A stretch of 64,000 nucleotides of DNA from Diplocloster agilis (GCF_019042275.1 NZ_JAHQCW010000003.1:1-64000); one strand, 5' to 3'; counted from the first letter of the stretch, positions 35,822 through 45,325 are shown. The notes: a model not told the origin generated them from the letters alone. Translations and numbers: made by a program.

Positions 35822-37105
35822 ATGGTAAAGGCTGTTGTAGGAGCAAACTGGGGAGACGAAGGCAAGGGCAAGATCACGGATATGCTTGCCAAGGAATCCG
35901 ATATCATTATCCGATTCCAGGGGGGAGCCAACGCGGGTCATACGATCGTAAACAATTACGGCAAATTCGCGCTGCATACCCTGCCGTCCGGAGTTTTCTA
36001 TGATCATACCACCAGCATCATCGGTAATGGGGTGGCGCTGAATATTCCAATTCTGTTTAAAGAATTGAATGACGTTGTAAGCCGCGGTGTCCCGAAGCCT
36101 AAACTACTGATCTCGGACCGGGCCCAGATTGTGATGCCTTACCATATTCTTTTCGACCAGTATGAGGAGGAGCGTCTTGGCAGGAAGTCTTTTGGTTCCA
36201 CGAAATCCGGAATTGCGCCGTTTTATTCGGACAAATATGCGAAAATCGGATTCCAGGTAAGTGAATTATTTGACGACGAGGCGGCTCTGAAGGAGAAACT
36301 GGAACGCGTCTGCGAAATGAAGAATGTGCTTTTGACGAATCTTTACCACAAGCCGGAACTAAACGCTTCTGAGTTATTTGACACGATGCTGGAATACCGG
36401 CAGATGGTAGAACCCTATGTCTGTGATGTTTCCGCCTACTTATGGCAGGCGATTCAGGATGGAAAAGAAATCTTGCTGGAAGGACAGCTTGGTTCTTTGA
36501 AGGACCCGGATCATGGAATCTATCCGATGGTCACCTCTTCTTCCACTCTGGCGGCATATGGGGCTATTGGCGCGGGAATTCCTCCCTATGAGATAAAAAA
36601 AGTGATCACGGTCTGCAAGGCTTATTCCAGCGCAGTAGGAGCGGGAGCCTTTGTCAGCGAGATCTTTGGCGAGGAAGCGGATGAACTCAGAAGGCGCGGT
36701 GGAGACGGAGGAGAGTACGGAGCCACCACAGGCCGGCCCAGAAGAATGGGATGGTTTGACGTTGTGGCCTCCAGATATGGATGCCGGATTCAGGGGACGA
36801 CGGATGTGGCCTTTACCGTACTGGATGTGTTGGGTTATCTGGATGAGATTCCGGTGTGCACGGCATATGAGATCGACGGTAAGGTTACCATGGATTTCCC
36901 GACTACCGGACAGTTAAATAAGGCGAAGCCGGTAATCGAGACATTGCCGGGATGGAAGTCCGATATCCGGGGTATCAAAAAATACGAGGAACTGCCTGAA
37001 AATTGCCGGAAGTATATTGAATTCGTTGAGAAAAAACTGGGCTTCCCGATTACTATGATATCCAATGGACCTGGCCGGGATGACATCATATATAGAAAAG
37101 GTTGA
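35822..37105 (+). CDS. purA: Adenylosuccinate synthetase
   Basis: A 427-residue GTP-dependent enzyme making adenylosuccinate from IMP and aspartate. GANWGDEGKGKITDML is the P-loop-like GTP site. The His and Lys of GGANAGHTIV and the conserved GGDGGEYGATTGRPRRMGWFD are all present. ATG 35822 has AGGAGG 7 bases upstream; a longer frame from 35792 has none. Own promoter, separated from purCFB by the AlkD-like gene. Confidence 0.95.
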   Translation: MVKAVVGANWGDEGKGKITDMLAKESDIIIRFQGGANAGHTIVNNYGKFALHTLPSGVFYDHTTSIIGNGVALNIPILFKELNDVVSRGVPKPKLLISDRAQIVMPYHILFDQYEEERLGRKSFGSTKSGIAPFYSDKYAKIGFQVSELFDDEAALKEKLERVCEMKNVLLTNLYHKPELNASELFDTMLEYRQMVEPYVCDVSAYLWQAIQDGKEILLEGQLGSLKDPDHGIYPMVTSSSTLAAYGAIGAGIPPYEIKKVITVCKAYSSAVGAGAFVSEIFGEEADELRRRGGDGGEYGATTGRPRRMGWFDVVASRYGCRIQGTTDVAFTVLDVLGYLDEIPVCTAYEIDGKVTMDFPTTGQLNKAKPVIETLPGWKSDIRGIKKYEELPENCRKYIEFVEKKLGFPITMISNGPGRDDIIYRKG

Positions 37106-37206
37106 TATGGGAAGTATTGCGTAGAGCGGCGAATGGTTCCAAAAAGAGAACCGGCCGGATTTATAGAGGACAATTAAGAAGTAATAAGAACCGATCATGC
37201 GTTGGG

Positions 37207-37258
37207 CCCGGGACAGGTTAGGCATATAGCTTAGAACTGTCCCGGGTTCTGCTTATTT
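37207..37258 (+). terminator. Terminator after purA
   Basis: CCCGGGACAG (37207-37216) pairs perfectly with CTGTCCCGGG (37237-37246), followed by TTCTGCTTATTT. A strong stem with an imperfect T-tract. Confidence 0.65.
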
Positions 37259-37305
37259 GTAATCGCTGTTTTAGAATACTGTTTATAGAACACTTTATAG
37301 AATAC

Positions 37306-37370
37306 TGTTTTTCGGTACCGGTTTTTCAGTACGGAATTTTCAGTACCGGAATTTTCAGTACCCCTCAAAA
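37306..37370. repeat. Short tandem repeat of about 14-15 bp
   Basis: Four imperfect units share TTTTTCAGTACCGGA-like sequence, with borders near 37308, 37322, 37337 and 37352. It lies between the purA terminator and the HAD gene. Just before it, TTTATAGAA-like words also recur. No coding sense is seen. Confidence 0.55.
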
Positions 37371-37442
37371 GGATAGCGCCATATTCGTAAGCATGATATA
37401 ATAAAAGATCAGAATAAGAGATACAAAGGAGAGAACTCTAAA

Positions 37443-38051
37443 ATGATAGAAACCGTGATCTTTGATATTGGAAACGTGTTAGTGGATTTTTGCTGGAAAA
37501 ACTGTCTTGACAGGATGCCTTTCGACGAGGACACAAAACAGGCGCTGGCGAAGGCTATGTTTTTATCCGCCACATGGGCGGACATGGACCGCAGTGAAAA
37601 GTCTGATGAGGAATTGCTGGATTTACTGATTGCCAATGCGCCCGAGTATGAAAGCGAGATCCGCACGGTGTTTGAGCATCTGGATTTGTCCGTAAAGCTG
37701 TATGATTTCACCATACCATGGATACGGAAATTAAAGGAGAGCGGGCGCAAGGTCTATTATCTTTCCAATTTTCCCAGGAAAACCTTTGAACTGCTGGGGA
37801 GCACGATGGACTTTATAAACGAGATGGATGGAGGAATCCTGTCCTTTTGTGTTAAGCTGATCAAGCCTGAAAAAGAGATCTATGAGGCGCTGCTGGAAGA
37901 GTATAATATTACGCCGCACACCGCGGTATTTCTGGATGACTGCGCAGCGAACGTGGAGGCGGCCGCGGCTCTTGGTTTACATACCATACTGGTGGAAGAT
38001 CACGAACAGGCGGTAAAAGAATTGGAAAAACTGGGAGTTTATTCGGAATAA
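37443..38051 (+). CDS. HAD-superfamily hydrolase (YihX-like)
   Basis: A 202-residue phosphatase-type protein. Motif I is FDIGNVLVDF, with the second acidic position as Asn instead of the usual Asp, as in the YihX/alpha-glucose-1-phosphatase branch. Motif II is YYLSNF, the motif III lysine is in KLIKPEKEIY, and motif IV is FLDDCAANVEAA. TATAAT at 37397-37402 is a possible -10 box and GGAGAG lies before ATG. Likely substrate: a small sugar phosphate. Confidence 0.8.
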   Translation: MIETVIFDIGNVLVDFCWKNCLDRMPFDEDTKQALAKAMFLSATWADMDRSEKSDEELLDLLIANAPEYESEIRTVFEHLDLSVKLYDFTIPWIRKLKESGRKVYYLSNFPRKTFELLGSTMDFINEMDGGILSFCVKLIKPEKEIYEALLEEYNITPHTAVFLDDCAANVEAAAALGLHTILVEDHEQAVKELEKLGVYSE

Positions 38052-38186
38052 ATTTCTTCGTAAGAAAGATATTAGATTCTTTATAAATATTTCAGAAGTT
38101 AGTCACGACCTATTCATATTTCCTGCATATAATAATAGTACCAGTAAGGACGAAACAAAGAGTGTGCAGAACAGGAGGTCTGGTTC

Positions 38187-38834
38187 ATGAAATATACCAC
38201 GTACTACGAAGATAGCTGCATGATCGGCTACAGCAGTTACGAGCAGATGAAGGCAATGGTTGAACGAGAAAACCCCAATGGTATACTGGAACATGTAAAG
38301 GTCAGAAAACTGAAATTTGAGAATACAGAGATTGAGAACCAGAGGCTGGCAGGAGACGAGGGAATACCGCTTTATAGTATTTGCCTTAAGAATCTGGATG
38401 AAAACCGGCTATATCTGGAGAAGAAGAGCTGGCAGAATCATGTGACATACAAAAGCTATACCAAACTGACCCGGGAAGAATGTGAGAAGATCTTAAATGG
38501 TGATTTAGAGTGGATGAAGACTCACAAAAAATCCCTGTGCCGGGACTTTTATTTACAATATACCATCAATAATCTGAGGCCAACCAGAGTACGTGAGTAT
38601 GAGCGTGAAATAGGTAAATGCAAAGACAATAATTATATCACTTTTAACCTAAACATCCGTACGGCTCTTGACAAAAATGTCGATCTGTTCGCGGAAGAGA
38701 TTGATATGATGGATTGTTTAAGCGAAGATAAAGTAGCGGTCAGCTACAAAAAAGAGACGAAGATTCCAAGAGTCATAGCCAATGTATTACATATCGGCAA
38801 CGAGCAGCTGAACGAGCTGGCGACGGCATTATAA
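38187..38834 (+). CDS. Hypothetical protein, possibly VTC/triphosphate-tunnel-like
   Basis: A 215-residue soluble protein. I do not firmly recognise it. The segment with YLEKKSWQNHVTYKSYTKLT, followed later by VREYEREIGKCKDNNYITF and NLNIRTALD, resembles the charged beta strands of VTC-domain proteins, which bind phosphate chains. The match is by eye only. AGGAGG precedes ATG by 8 bases, and the gene has its own strong terminator. Confidence 0.6.
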   Translation: MKYTTYYEDSCMIGYSSYEQMKAMVERENPNGILEHVKVRKLKFENTEIENQRLAGDEGIPLYSICLKNLDENRLYLEKKSWQNHVTYKSYTKLTREECEKILNGDLEWMKTHKKSLCRDFYLQYTINNLRPTRVREYEREIGKCKDNNYITFNLNIRTALDKNVDLFAEEIDMMDCLSEDKVAVSYKKETKIPRVIANVLHIGNEQLNELATAL

Positions 38835-38856
38835 TTTTATAATCGAATAAATCTGC

Positions 38857-38900
38857 CCGCAGAATCATTTGAAAAAGATTGATTCTGCGGCTTTTTTATT
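38857..38900 (+). terminator. Strong intrinsic terminator
   Basis: CCGCAGAATCA (38857-38867) pairs perfectly with TGATTCTGCGG (38880-38890), followed by CTTTTTTATTT. It ends the 38187 gene. Confidence 0.9.
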
Positions 38901-38902
38901 TG

Positions 38903-38976
38903 GGGACATGTCCATTTCAATTTGGGACATGTCCAGTTTGAAATGGACATGTCCCAAACCGGAATGGACATGTCCC
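38903..38976. repeat. Four phased GGACATGTCC palindromes
   Basis: The perfect 10-bp palindrome GGACATGTCC occurs at 38904-38913, 38925-38934, 38945-38954 and 38966-38975. The spacing is 21, 20 and 21 bp, two helical turns. The first two copies are preceded by G and the last two followed by C, so the whole block has dyad symmetry with related flanks (ATTTCAA and TTGAAAT). It lies between two converging genes. Confidence 0.9.
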
Positions 38977-38980
38977 CAAT

Positions 38981-39187
38981 TCACTTGTCGTGATTTTTTT
39001 TGATGAGGCGGTATATGAGGATATAGCCGTACAGCAATACCGGCACCAGAATGGTCGCGCCAACTGCCGCCTTTAGACAGGTATCTGCCCAGGGGCTGTC
39101 GATCAGTGCAAATATCAAAGTGGATAGATAGAGTACAACCAGTATGATGACGCCTGCCAGCGCCAGAATTCGTTTTTTCTTTTCCAT
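38981..39187 (-). CDS. Small two-helix membrane protein
   Basis: A 68-residue protein read leftward. A short basic N-terminus is followed by two hydrophobic helices (about residues 6-28 and 38-62) separated by DSPWADTCLKA, and a lysine-rich end. AGGGAGGTT lies just before ATG on the minus strand, which decides the start; an upstream in-frame start at 39241 has no such site. Similar small proteins are common in Lachnospiraceae; function unknown. Confidence 0.7.
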   Translation of the reverse strand: MEKKKRILALAGVIILVVLYLSTLIFALIDSPWADTCLKAAVGATILVPVLLYGYILIYRLIKKNHDK

Positions 39188-39334
39188 GAGAACCTCCCTA
39201 ACCGGATATGACTCTTCCGGCGCATTTCTTCTGCCTATCATTATAAAGAAAGGCAGGAGAACTCGTCAACGAAAATTTAACATAAAAAGAGGCCACCGCA
39301 GGAAGAACGGGGATAAATTAAAACCTCCAAATGG

Positions 39335-39363
39335 TTTACTTTGGTAAAAATAGTTGCTATAAT
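39335..39363 (+). promoter_or_regulatory. Promoter of the DMT exporter operon
   Basis: TTTACT (39335-39340), 17 bp, TATAAT (39358-39363). It probably drives the exporter, the YqeG phosphatase and the M24 peptidase, whose genes overlap or abut. Confidence 0.7.
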
Positions 39364-39443
39364 CGTAAACGTGTGAACAACGAGGAAAAAATGGAATGAA
39401 TATTAGAAAATGTGCAGACGATAAAAGGGAGATATGAGGATTT

Positions 39444-40358
39444 ATGCTTGAACGGGAGAAAAAGATCAGTATGGCAGCCAGTTTTGGGCTTTTATCCGCC
39501 GCAATTATCTGGGGATTTGCTTTTGTCATCGTGAAAAGTTCCCTGGATGTGATACCGCCGGTCTATATGCTGGCCTTTCGGTTTACCATCGCGTCGGCGG
39601 GTCTGGCCTTGATTTTTCATAAGAAATTCCGACTGCTGAATAAGAGTTTATGGGGGCACGGGGCGGTTTTGGGACTGTTCCTGTTTTTAAGCTATCTGTT
39701 TCAGACGATTGGCTGTCAGTACACTACAGCGGGGAAAAACGCATTTTTGACGACAATTTATGTAGTTCTGGTTCCCTTTCTGCACTGGATATTTAATAAG
39801 AAGAAACCGGACCGTTACTGTGTGATTGCGGCGTTCATGGCTGTGATTGGTATCGGGCTTTTGTCCCTACAAGGGGATTTGACGATGAATATAGGGGATG
39901 CTCTGACGCTGATCTGTGGATTCGGCTATGCGGTACACATTGTTTTTATCGACCGGTATACGGAAATCGAGGACCCGGTTTTGCTGACGGTTCTGCAGTT
40001 AGGGTTCGCCGCTTTGTTTTCCTGGATTCTTGCGCCGCTGTTTGACGGGAGCTTCCCGGCAGGGGCCCTGCGGCCGGACATGATCGCGGGAATGCTGTAT
40101 CTGGGACTGTTGAGTACGATGGTGGCGTTTTTGCTGCAGAATGTGGGGCAGAAATATACAAAACCTTCTACGGCCGCCCTGCTGCTGTCTATGGAGTCCG
40201 TATTCGGAATCCTATTCTCCATGATTTTCCTGGGGGAAGTATTGACCATAAAAATGGCGGCCGGTTGTATCCTGATCTTTACCGCGGTGATCATGGCCGA
40301 GACTAAATTTGAATTTTTGAAAAGAAAGAAAACAGCGGGGGGTAATGAATATGTTTAA
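39444..40358 (+). CDS. EamA/DMT-family transporter
   Basis: A 304-residue protein with ten predicted membrane helices in two EamA repeats. The first begins LLSAAIIWGFAFVIVKSSL, and the second holds GYAVHIVFIDRYTE and LLSMESVFGILFSMIFLGE, typical of drug/metabolite exporters. It overlaps the next gene by 14 bp. Substrate unknown. Confidence 0.85.
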   Translation: MLEREKKISMAASFGLLSAAIIWGFAFVIVKSSLDVIPPVYMLAFRFTIASAGLALIFHKKFRLLNKSLWGHGAVLGLFLFLSYLFQTIGCQYTTAGKNAFLTTIYVVLVPFLHWIFNKKKPDRYCVIAAFMAVIGIGLLSLQGDLTMNIGDALTLICGFGYAVHIVFIDRYTEIEDPVLLTVLQLGFAALFSWILAPLFDGSFPAGALRPDMIAGMLYLGLLSTMVAFLLQNVGQKYTKPSTAALLLSMESVFGILFSMIFLGEVLTIKMAAGCILIFTAVIMAETKFEFLKRKKTAGGNEYV

Positions 40359-40863
40359 GCAGTTTTATCCCGGAGAATATATCGATTCTACCTACCATAT
40401 TGATTTTGACCGGCTTTACCGGGAGGGATACCGGGGCGTGATATTTGATATTGACAATACGCTGGTTCCTCACGGGGCTCCGGCCGATGAGCGCGCCGCA
40501 GCGCTGTTTGCCCACTTAAAAGAGCTGGGATTTTCCTGCTGCCTGCTCTCCAATAATGATGAGCCGCGGGTTAAAATGTTTAACGACGCGGTGCATGTCA
40601 ACTATATCTTTGATGCCCATAAGCCATCCAGGCGGAATTATCAGAAGGCGATGGAGATTATGCATACAGAGCTTAAAAATACGCTGTTCGTGGGGGATCA
40701 GATATTCACGGATGTCTACGGGGCTAACCGAACCGGGCTTCGTACGATTCTGGTTCGGCCGATTCATCCGAAAGAAGAAATTCAAATCGTTTTGAAGCGT
40801 TATTTGGAGAAAATCGTGTTATACTTTTACCAGAGACAATTGAGAAAGTCTGAAAAAGTATGA
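40345..40863 (+). CDS. YqeG-family HAD-IIIA phosphatase
   Basis: A 172-residue phosphatase of the YqeG family. Motif I is VIFDIDNTLV, motif II CLLSNND, the lysine is in AHKPSRRNY, and motif III is FVGDQIFTDVYGANR. It overlaps both the exporter gene before it and the next open frame, showing tight translational coupling. Related proteins act on phosphatidylglycerophosphate or small phosphates; in Firmicutes the role is not settled. Confidence 0.85.
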   Translation: MNMFKQFYPGEYIDSTYHIDFDRLYREGYRGVIFDIDNTLVPHGAPADERAAALFAHLKELGFSCCLLSNNDEPRVKMFNDAVHVNYIFDAHKPSRRNYQKAMEIMHTELKNTLFVGDQIFTDVYGANRTGLRTILVRPIHPKEEIQIVLKRYLEKIVLYFYQRQLRKSEKV

Positions 40864-40910
40864 ACAAAGAGTCAGGTGCGGGAAACCACCCGTATGGAGG
40901 AATAAATGAT

Positions 40911-41984
40911 ATGAAACAAAAACGGATTACCGATCTGCGCAGAGAAAAAGGGCTGGATGCGGTCCTGGTGACAAATCCCTTGAATGTGCGTTATATCAGC
41001 GGCTGTACGGCGGATACCGGATGCCTGTATCTGTCGGATACGTCCTGCGTCTTTTTGACGGATTCCAGATACACCACACAGGCGCAGGAAGAGTGCGGCG
41101 GCAGATTTACCGTATGCGAGATCAAAGGAAGAAACGGATACACGGATGCCCTGGAGCTGTATATGAAACAGGACGCTGTGTGTAATATCGGTTTTGAGGA
41201 TGAGGTAATGACCTGGGCTGAGGCCAGGCGGTATCAGCAGAAATTGCCGGAGAAGGAATGGATTCCCCTTCAGGACGCTCTGGATCAGTTAAGGGTAATC
41301 AAATCGGAAGAGGAGCTGGAACGGATCGCCAGGGCCGAGAGCATTGGTGATGCGGCATTTTCTCACATCCTGGAGGTGCTGCGGCCGGGAATGACCGAAC
41401 TGCAGGTGGCGGCAGAGCTGGAATATTTTATGAAAAACGCAGGAGCGACGAAATTAAGCTTTGATACCATAGCTGCTTCCGGCCTCCATTCGGCGATGCC
41501 CCACGCGGTCCCTCAGGATAAGGAATTGGCGGAGGGAGACTTTCTGACCATGGATTTTGGCTGCGTCTATCAGGGGTACTGCTCGGATATGACCAGAACG
41601 GTGGTGATTGGAAAAGCTTCCGCGAAACAAAAAGAAATTTACCAGGTCGTTCTTACTGCGCAGCAGGCGGCGCTGGATTCCATTCGGGCCGGACGCACCG
41701 GCAGCGAGATTGACCGGATTGCGAGAAATATAATAAAAGACGCCGGATACGGAGACTATTTCGGACACGGATTAGGACACAGTCTCGGGCTGTTTATCCA
41801 TGAGGAACCCCGGTTATCCGCGCTGGATGACACGGTACTTTGCGAAAATATGGTGGAAACCGTGGAACCCGGAATCTATCTGCCGGGATTTGGCGGAGTA
41901 AGAATCGAGGATGTGGTCGTGGTCACAAAAAGCGGCTGCAGAAATCTGACCCGCTCGCCAAAAGAATTGATCGAGATTGGTTGA
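40911..41984 (+). CDS. M24-family Xaa-Pro aminopeptidase
   Basis: A 357-residue two-domain peptidase. The creatinase-like N-terminal domain (about 1-130) includes NPLNVRYISG. The pita-bread catalytic domain has the five metal ligands: the two Asp of MDFGCVYQGYCSDMTRT, the His of GHGLGHSLG, and Glu in ETVEPGIY and RIEDVVVV. It removes N-terminal residues before proline. ATG 40911 has GGAGG upstream. Confidence 0.9.
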   Translation: MKQKRITDLRREKGLDAVLVTNPLNVRYISGCTADTGCLYLSDTSCVFLTDSRYTTQAQEECGGRFTVCEIKGRNGYTDALELYMKQDAVCNIGFEDEVMTWAEARRYQQKLPEKEWIPLQDALDQLRVIKSEEELERIARAESIGDAAFSHILEVLRPGMTELQVAAELEYFMKNAGATKLSFDTIAASGLHSAMPHAVPQDKELAEGDFLTMDFGCVYQGYCSDMTRTVVIGKASAKQKEIYQVVLTAQQAALDSIRAGRTGSEIDRIARNIIKDAGYGDYFGHGLGHSLGLFIHEEPRLSALDDTVLCENMVETVEPGIYLPGFGGVRIEDVVVVTKSGCRNLTRSPKELIEIG

Positions 41985-42104
41985 ATGGATAGGTAAATGC
42001 GTTCAAAAGAAAAAAGAGTTGAAAAATCGGATATTTTATTATAAACTAAATGAGAACATGGGGATGGGCGTTCCCCAATGTATTTGAAGGAGGAATAATC
42101 AAAG

Positions 42105-42662
42105 ATGATTTCAGCAGGTGATTTTAGAAACGGTATTACGGTGGAAATTGAAGGAAATATATTTCAGATCATCGAATTTCAGCATGTAAAACCTGGAAAA
42201 GGTGCAGCTTTTGTTCGTACAAAATTAAAAAACATCATTAATGGTGGTGTTGTAGAAAAAACCTTCCGTCCTACCGAGAAATTCCCGCAGGCCAGAATCG
42301 ACAGAAAGGACATGCAGTATCTGTACTCCGATGGAGATCTGTTCCACTTCATGGATGTGGAAAATTATGAGCAGATCGCCCTGAACGAAGAGTCTGTAGG
42401 CGATTCCTTGAAGTTTGTGAAAGAAAATGAAATGGTAAAAGTATGTTCCCACAATGGAAACGTATTTGCCATCGAGCCTCCGCTGTTCGTAGAACTGGAG
42501 ATTGTCGATACGGAGCCCGGATTCAAAGGTGATACGGCTACCGGAGCGACGAAGCCCGCGGTAGTGGAAACGGGAGCTACGGTCTATGTGCCTCTGTTCG
42601 TAGACCAGAATGAAAAAATTAAAATCGATACCAGAACCGGAGAATATCTCTCCAGAGTCTAA
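42105..42662 (+). CDS. efp: Translation elongation factor P
   Basis: A 185-residue three-domain factor that relieves ribosome stalling at polyproline. [10 protein letters not shown] starts the KOW-like domain, and the loop [10 protein letters not shown] carries the lysine that is often modified. The C-terminal signature ends in [16 protein letters not shown] typical AAGGAGGAA site precedes ATG. It follows the M24 peptidase, an arrangement common in Firmicutes. Confidence 0.95.
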   Translation: MISAGDFRNGITVEIEGNIFQIIEFQHVKPGKGAAFVRTKLKNIINGGVVEKTFRPTEKFPQARIDRKDMQYLYSDGDLFHFMDVENYEQIALNEESVGDSLKFVKENEMVKVCSHNGNVFAIEPPLFVELEIVDTEPGFKGDTATGATKPAVVETGATVYVPLFVDQNEKIKIDTRTGEYLSRV

Positions 42663-42677
42663 TTGGTATGTACACGG

Positions 42678-42837
42678 AACTGTGGTTGCTGTTATGGCTG
42701 CCGCAGTTTTTTTATTCCATAGGAAAGTGCGCCTATGGAATAAAAATGCCCTCCGGGAGATCGCACTGCGGCGGAAAGGAAGATGCCGCTTATGCGGCCC
42801 GCCGCAGGCGGAGAGTTTCGCAAGCGAAACTCTTTTT
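42678..42837 (+). terminator. Terminator of efp, then more hairpins and a second terminator
   Basis: AACTGTGG (42678-42685) pairs with CCGCAGTT (42701-42708, one G-U pair) and runs into seven T. A second stem, TTCCATAGG and CCTATGGAA, follows. At 42812-42833 AGAGTTTCG and CGAAACTCT form a 9-bp stem over CAAG, with TTTTATAG after it. The rest up to 42992 holds no gene. Confidence 0.8.
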
Positions 42838-42992
42838 ATAGAAATTTCAGATTTGTTTAGTCTTTGTTAATTGTTTTTTGGTTGGGAATCCGGTATGATA
42901 GATAGGAATTCAGCTATTCTAGCTTTATTTGTCTTTGCACAGATCGTGCATTTTTTCCTGTATTTCTTATTAAAATCAGAAAGGATGGTAGG

Positions 42993-43868
42993 ATGAATTA
43001 CGAACAATTTATGGAGTGTGTGCGCACACGGGTGGAAGAGGTCCTGGGCGGGGAGGCCAGAGTGACCGTTTATTCAGTTGTGAAAAATAACTCGGTCAAG
43101 CTGGACGGGTTGACGATTATGGAGAGGGAGAATAATATTTCTCCTACCATTTATCTGAATCCGTATTTCGAAGCGTTCGAACATGGAATGGATATGGATA
43201 AGATTGTCCGGGAAATTCTGAAAGTGTATACGCAGTGCCGGCCAAAACAGAAGTTTGATACGAATTATTTGAAGAACTATGAAAAAGTGAAAGATCGGAT
43301 TGTGTACAGACTTGTCAATTATGAGAAGAACCGGGAGCTGCTCGAACAGATGCCCTGTATCCGCTTCCTGGATCTGGCCGTGATCTTTTACTGCATGATT
43401 GCCATAGGGGAGGAGGGAGCCGCGTCAGTGGCCGTGAAGTCGGAGTATATGAAGGTTTGGAATATTACGCTGCCGCAGATCTATGAGCAGGCCAAGAGAA
43501 ATACTCCGAAGCTGCTGCCTTATGTGCTGCAGACGATGCTTGAGGTCTTGGGTGAGTTCTGTGATGCACTTGATACGACCGGCGCCCTGCCTATGTATGT
43601 GTTGACAAATCAGCTGAAAATGAACGGAGCCGCCTGCATCCTTTATCCGGATGCGCTTCGGGAGTGCAGCCAAAAGATGGGGAGCGATCTGCTGATCCTG
43701 CCCAGCAGTATTCATGAGGTGATTCTCCTGCCGGATGATGGGAGCAGCAATAGGGAAGAGCTGCGGGAAATGGTGGATGAGATCAATCGGACACAGCTGG
43801 AAGTGGAGGAGGTGCTCTCCGCACAGGTGTACCGATATGAAAGAAAGACAAACAGGATAATTATGTAA
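42993..43868 (+). CDS. DUF5688 family protein
   Basis: A 291-residue soluble protein of the DUF5688 family, frequent in Lachnospiraceae and often several per genome. Typical features are the N-terminal YEQFMECVRTRVEEVL with a variable beta region, ISPTIYLNPYFE, and the conserved C-terminal half MYVLTNQLKMNGAACILYPDALRE and LLILPSSIHEVILLPDD. No catalytic motif is evident and the function is unknown. An AGAAAGGATGG site precedes ATG. Confidence 0.8.
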   Translation: MNYEQFMECVRTRVEEVLGGEARVTVYSVVKNNSVKLDGLTIMERENNISPTIYLNPYFEAFEHGMDMDKIVREILKVYTQCRPKQKFDTNYLKNYEKVKDRIVYRLVNYEKNRELLEQMPCIRFLDLAVIFYCMIAIGEEGAASVAVKSEYMKVWNITLPQIYEQAKRNTPKLLPYVLQTMLEVLGEFCDALDTTGALPMYVLTNQLKMNGAACILYPDALRECSQKMGSDLLILPSSIHEVILLPDDGSSNREELREMVDEINRTQLEVEEVLSAQVYRYERKTNRIIM

Positions 43869-43914
43869 AAAAAGCGAAAAAAGTGTGTTTTTTATACATT
43901 CCAATTGCGTATTC

Positions 43915-43943
43915 TCCAAATATGTTGTAAAATAGTTAACGAT
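43915..43943 (+). promoter_or_regulatory. Promoter of the SH3-domain protein gene
   Basis: TTGCGT (43915-43920), 17 bp, TAAAAT (43938-43943). AGGAGGT precedes the ATG at 43999. Confidence 0.65.
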
Positions 43944-43998
43944 TGAAGTTATTTCCCAAAAATATGAGTGGATGCAGATTGAAGTTTAGGAGGTACCA

Positions 43999-45228
43999 AT
44001 GGAAGATTTTAAACGTTTTGTAAAAAACAATTCGAGATATATTATACTTGCGGTAATTCTTATTGTTTTGGTAGTTGTTCTCGTGAAGTGTATCGGCGGT
44101 AAGGACAAGGATAAGGATGCCAAAGGGGATAAGAATACGGAAAATGTACAGCCATCCGCTGACCCCAGCGCAACACCGGCAGTAACGCCGGAGGACAATG
44201 CCCTGCTGCAGGATGCGGTGCCAGAGGTCAATGATCTGATGAACCGGTACTATGCGGCGCTGGCAGCCGGAGACATGGAGTCTGTGACGGGTATGGTCGA
44301 TACTCTGACGGATAATGATGCGGGATTACCGGCCAGATCGGAATGGATTGACAGCTATAACAATATATCCTGTTATACGAAAAAAGGACTGACCGATAAT
44401 TCTTATGTCGTATACACATATTTCGAAATTAAATTTGTCGGGGACAAAACGGCTTCCATGGCTCCGGGTCTGTCTTCTTTCTATGTGGCTCAGAATGATC
44501 AGGGGGCGTATTACATTCTTCAAAGCAGCAACCCTGACGTGGAGAACTATATGGCGAATATCACCAAAGGGGATGATGTTCAGGCATTGGTTGCGAGCGT
44601 AAATCAGAAGTGGGAAGAGATCAAAGCCGGAGACCCCACAGTGGCGGAAGTGGCGACATTGATGATTAATGCCGGCGAGACCGCTGATGGCGGTGAAGCT
44701 GACGGCGAAGCCGGAGCGGAACAACCGGAAGAACAGCAGCCGGAAGAAGAAGCGCCTGCGGAACAACCGGCGGAAGAGCCTGCGGCAGGGGTGCAGGATG
44801 TGGATGAAACCGTATATGCGACGGATTCTGTCAATATCCGGAGCGACGCGAATGAAACAGCCGAAAGAGTGGGACAGGTCTACAAAGGAGAAACGCTGCA
44901 TCGGACAGGCATTTTAGACAGCGGATGGAGCCGTGTGGACTATAATGGCCAGACTGCTTACGTGAAGAGTGAATATGTGACAACAGACGCGAATTCAGCC
45001 AACGGCGGCGGGGAAGATAATAGCCAGGCTTCCGTAACACCTGCAGGCGGAACTGCGACGGCGAAAGAATCCGTTAGTTTCCGGGAGGGTATGAGCGAAA
45101 CCTCCGCTAAGCAGGGAGTCATTTACCAGGGAGAAAAGGTTAAGAAGATCATGGATTACGCGGAAGGCTGGTCGAAAGTGGAATACAACGGTAAGACCGG
45201 ATATGTAAAAACCGAGTATCTCAATTAA
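43999..45228 (+). CDS. Membrane-anchored protein with two bacterial SH3 domains
   Basis: A 409-residue protein. A short cytoplasmic N-terminus is followed by one membrane helix (about residues 14-32) and a charged linker. Next comes an alpha/beta domain (about 70-225) and an acidic Glu/Pro/Ala-rich linker with EEQQPEEE-type repeats (about 230-270). Two SH3b domains follow (about 272-335 and 350-409), each with VNIRSDANETAERVG-like or VSFREGMSETSAKQG-like starts and a closing TAYVKSEYV or TGYVKTEYL. It is anchored at the surface, where SH3b domains bind cell-wall peptides. Confidence 0.8.
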   Translation: MEDFKRFVKNNSRYIILAVILIVLVVVLVKCIGGKDKDKDAKGDKNTENVQPSADPSATPAVTPEDNALLQDAVPEVNDLMNRYYAALAAGDMESVTGMVDTLTDNDAGLPARSEWIDSYNNISCYTKKGLTDNSYVVYTYFEIKFVGDKTASMAPGLSSFYVAQNDQGAYYILQSSNPDVENYMANITKGDDVQALVASVNQKWEEIKAGDPTVAEVATLMINAGETADGGEADGEAGAEQPEEQQPEEEAPAEQPAEEPAAGVQDVDETVYATDSVNIRSDANETAERVGQVYKGETLHRTGILDSGWSRVDYNGQTAYVKSEYVTTDANSANGGGEDNSQASVTPAGGTATAKESVSFREGMSETSAKQGVIYQGEKVKKIMDYAEGWSKVEYNGKTGYVKTEYLN

Positions 45229-45264
45229 GTTTCAGAATAAAAAATAATACGTTATTAGAATACG

Positions 45265-45325
45265 CTCCTCTGACAGCAGACGGATAGAATCATAGATCCG
45301 CGGCTGCCGGGGGAGTTTGTTTTGT
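45265..45325 (+). terminator. Terminator after the SH3-domain gene
   Basis: CTCC (45265-45268), CAGC and CGGAT on the left pair with ATCCG, GCTG and GGAG (45312-45315) on the right, with small internal mismatches, followed by TTTGTTTTG. Confidence 0.6.

Noticed and set aside
42610-42870. An 86-codon frame overlapping the end of efp.
   Set aside because: It runs through the efp terminator and hairpins and has no ribosome site of its own.
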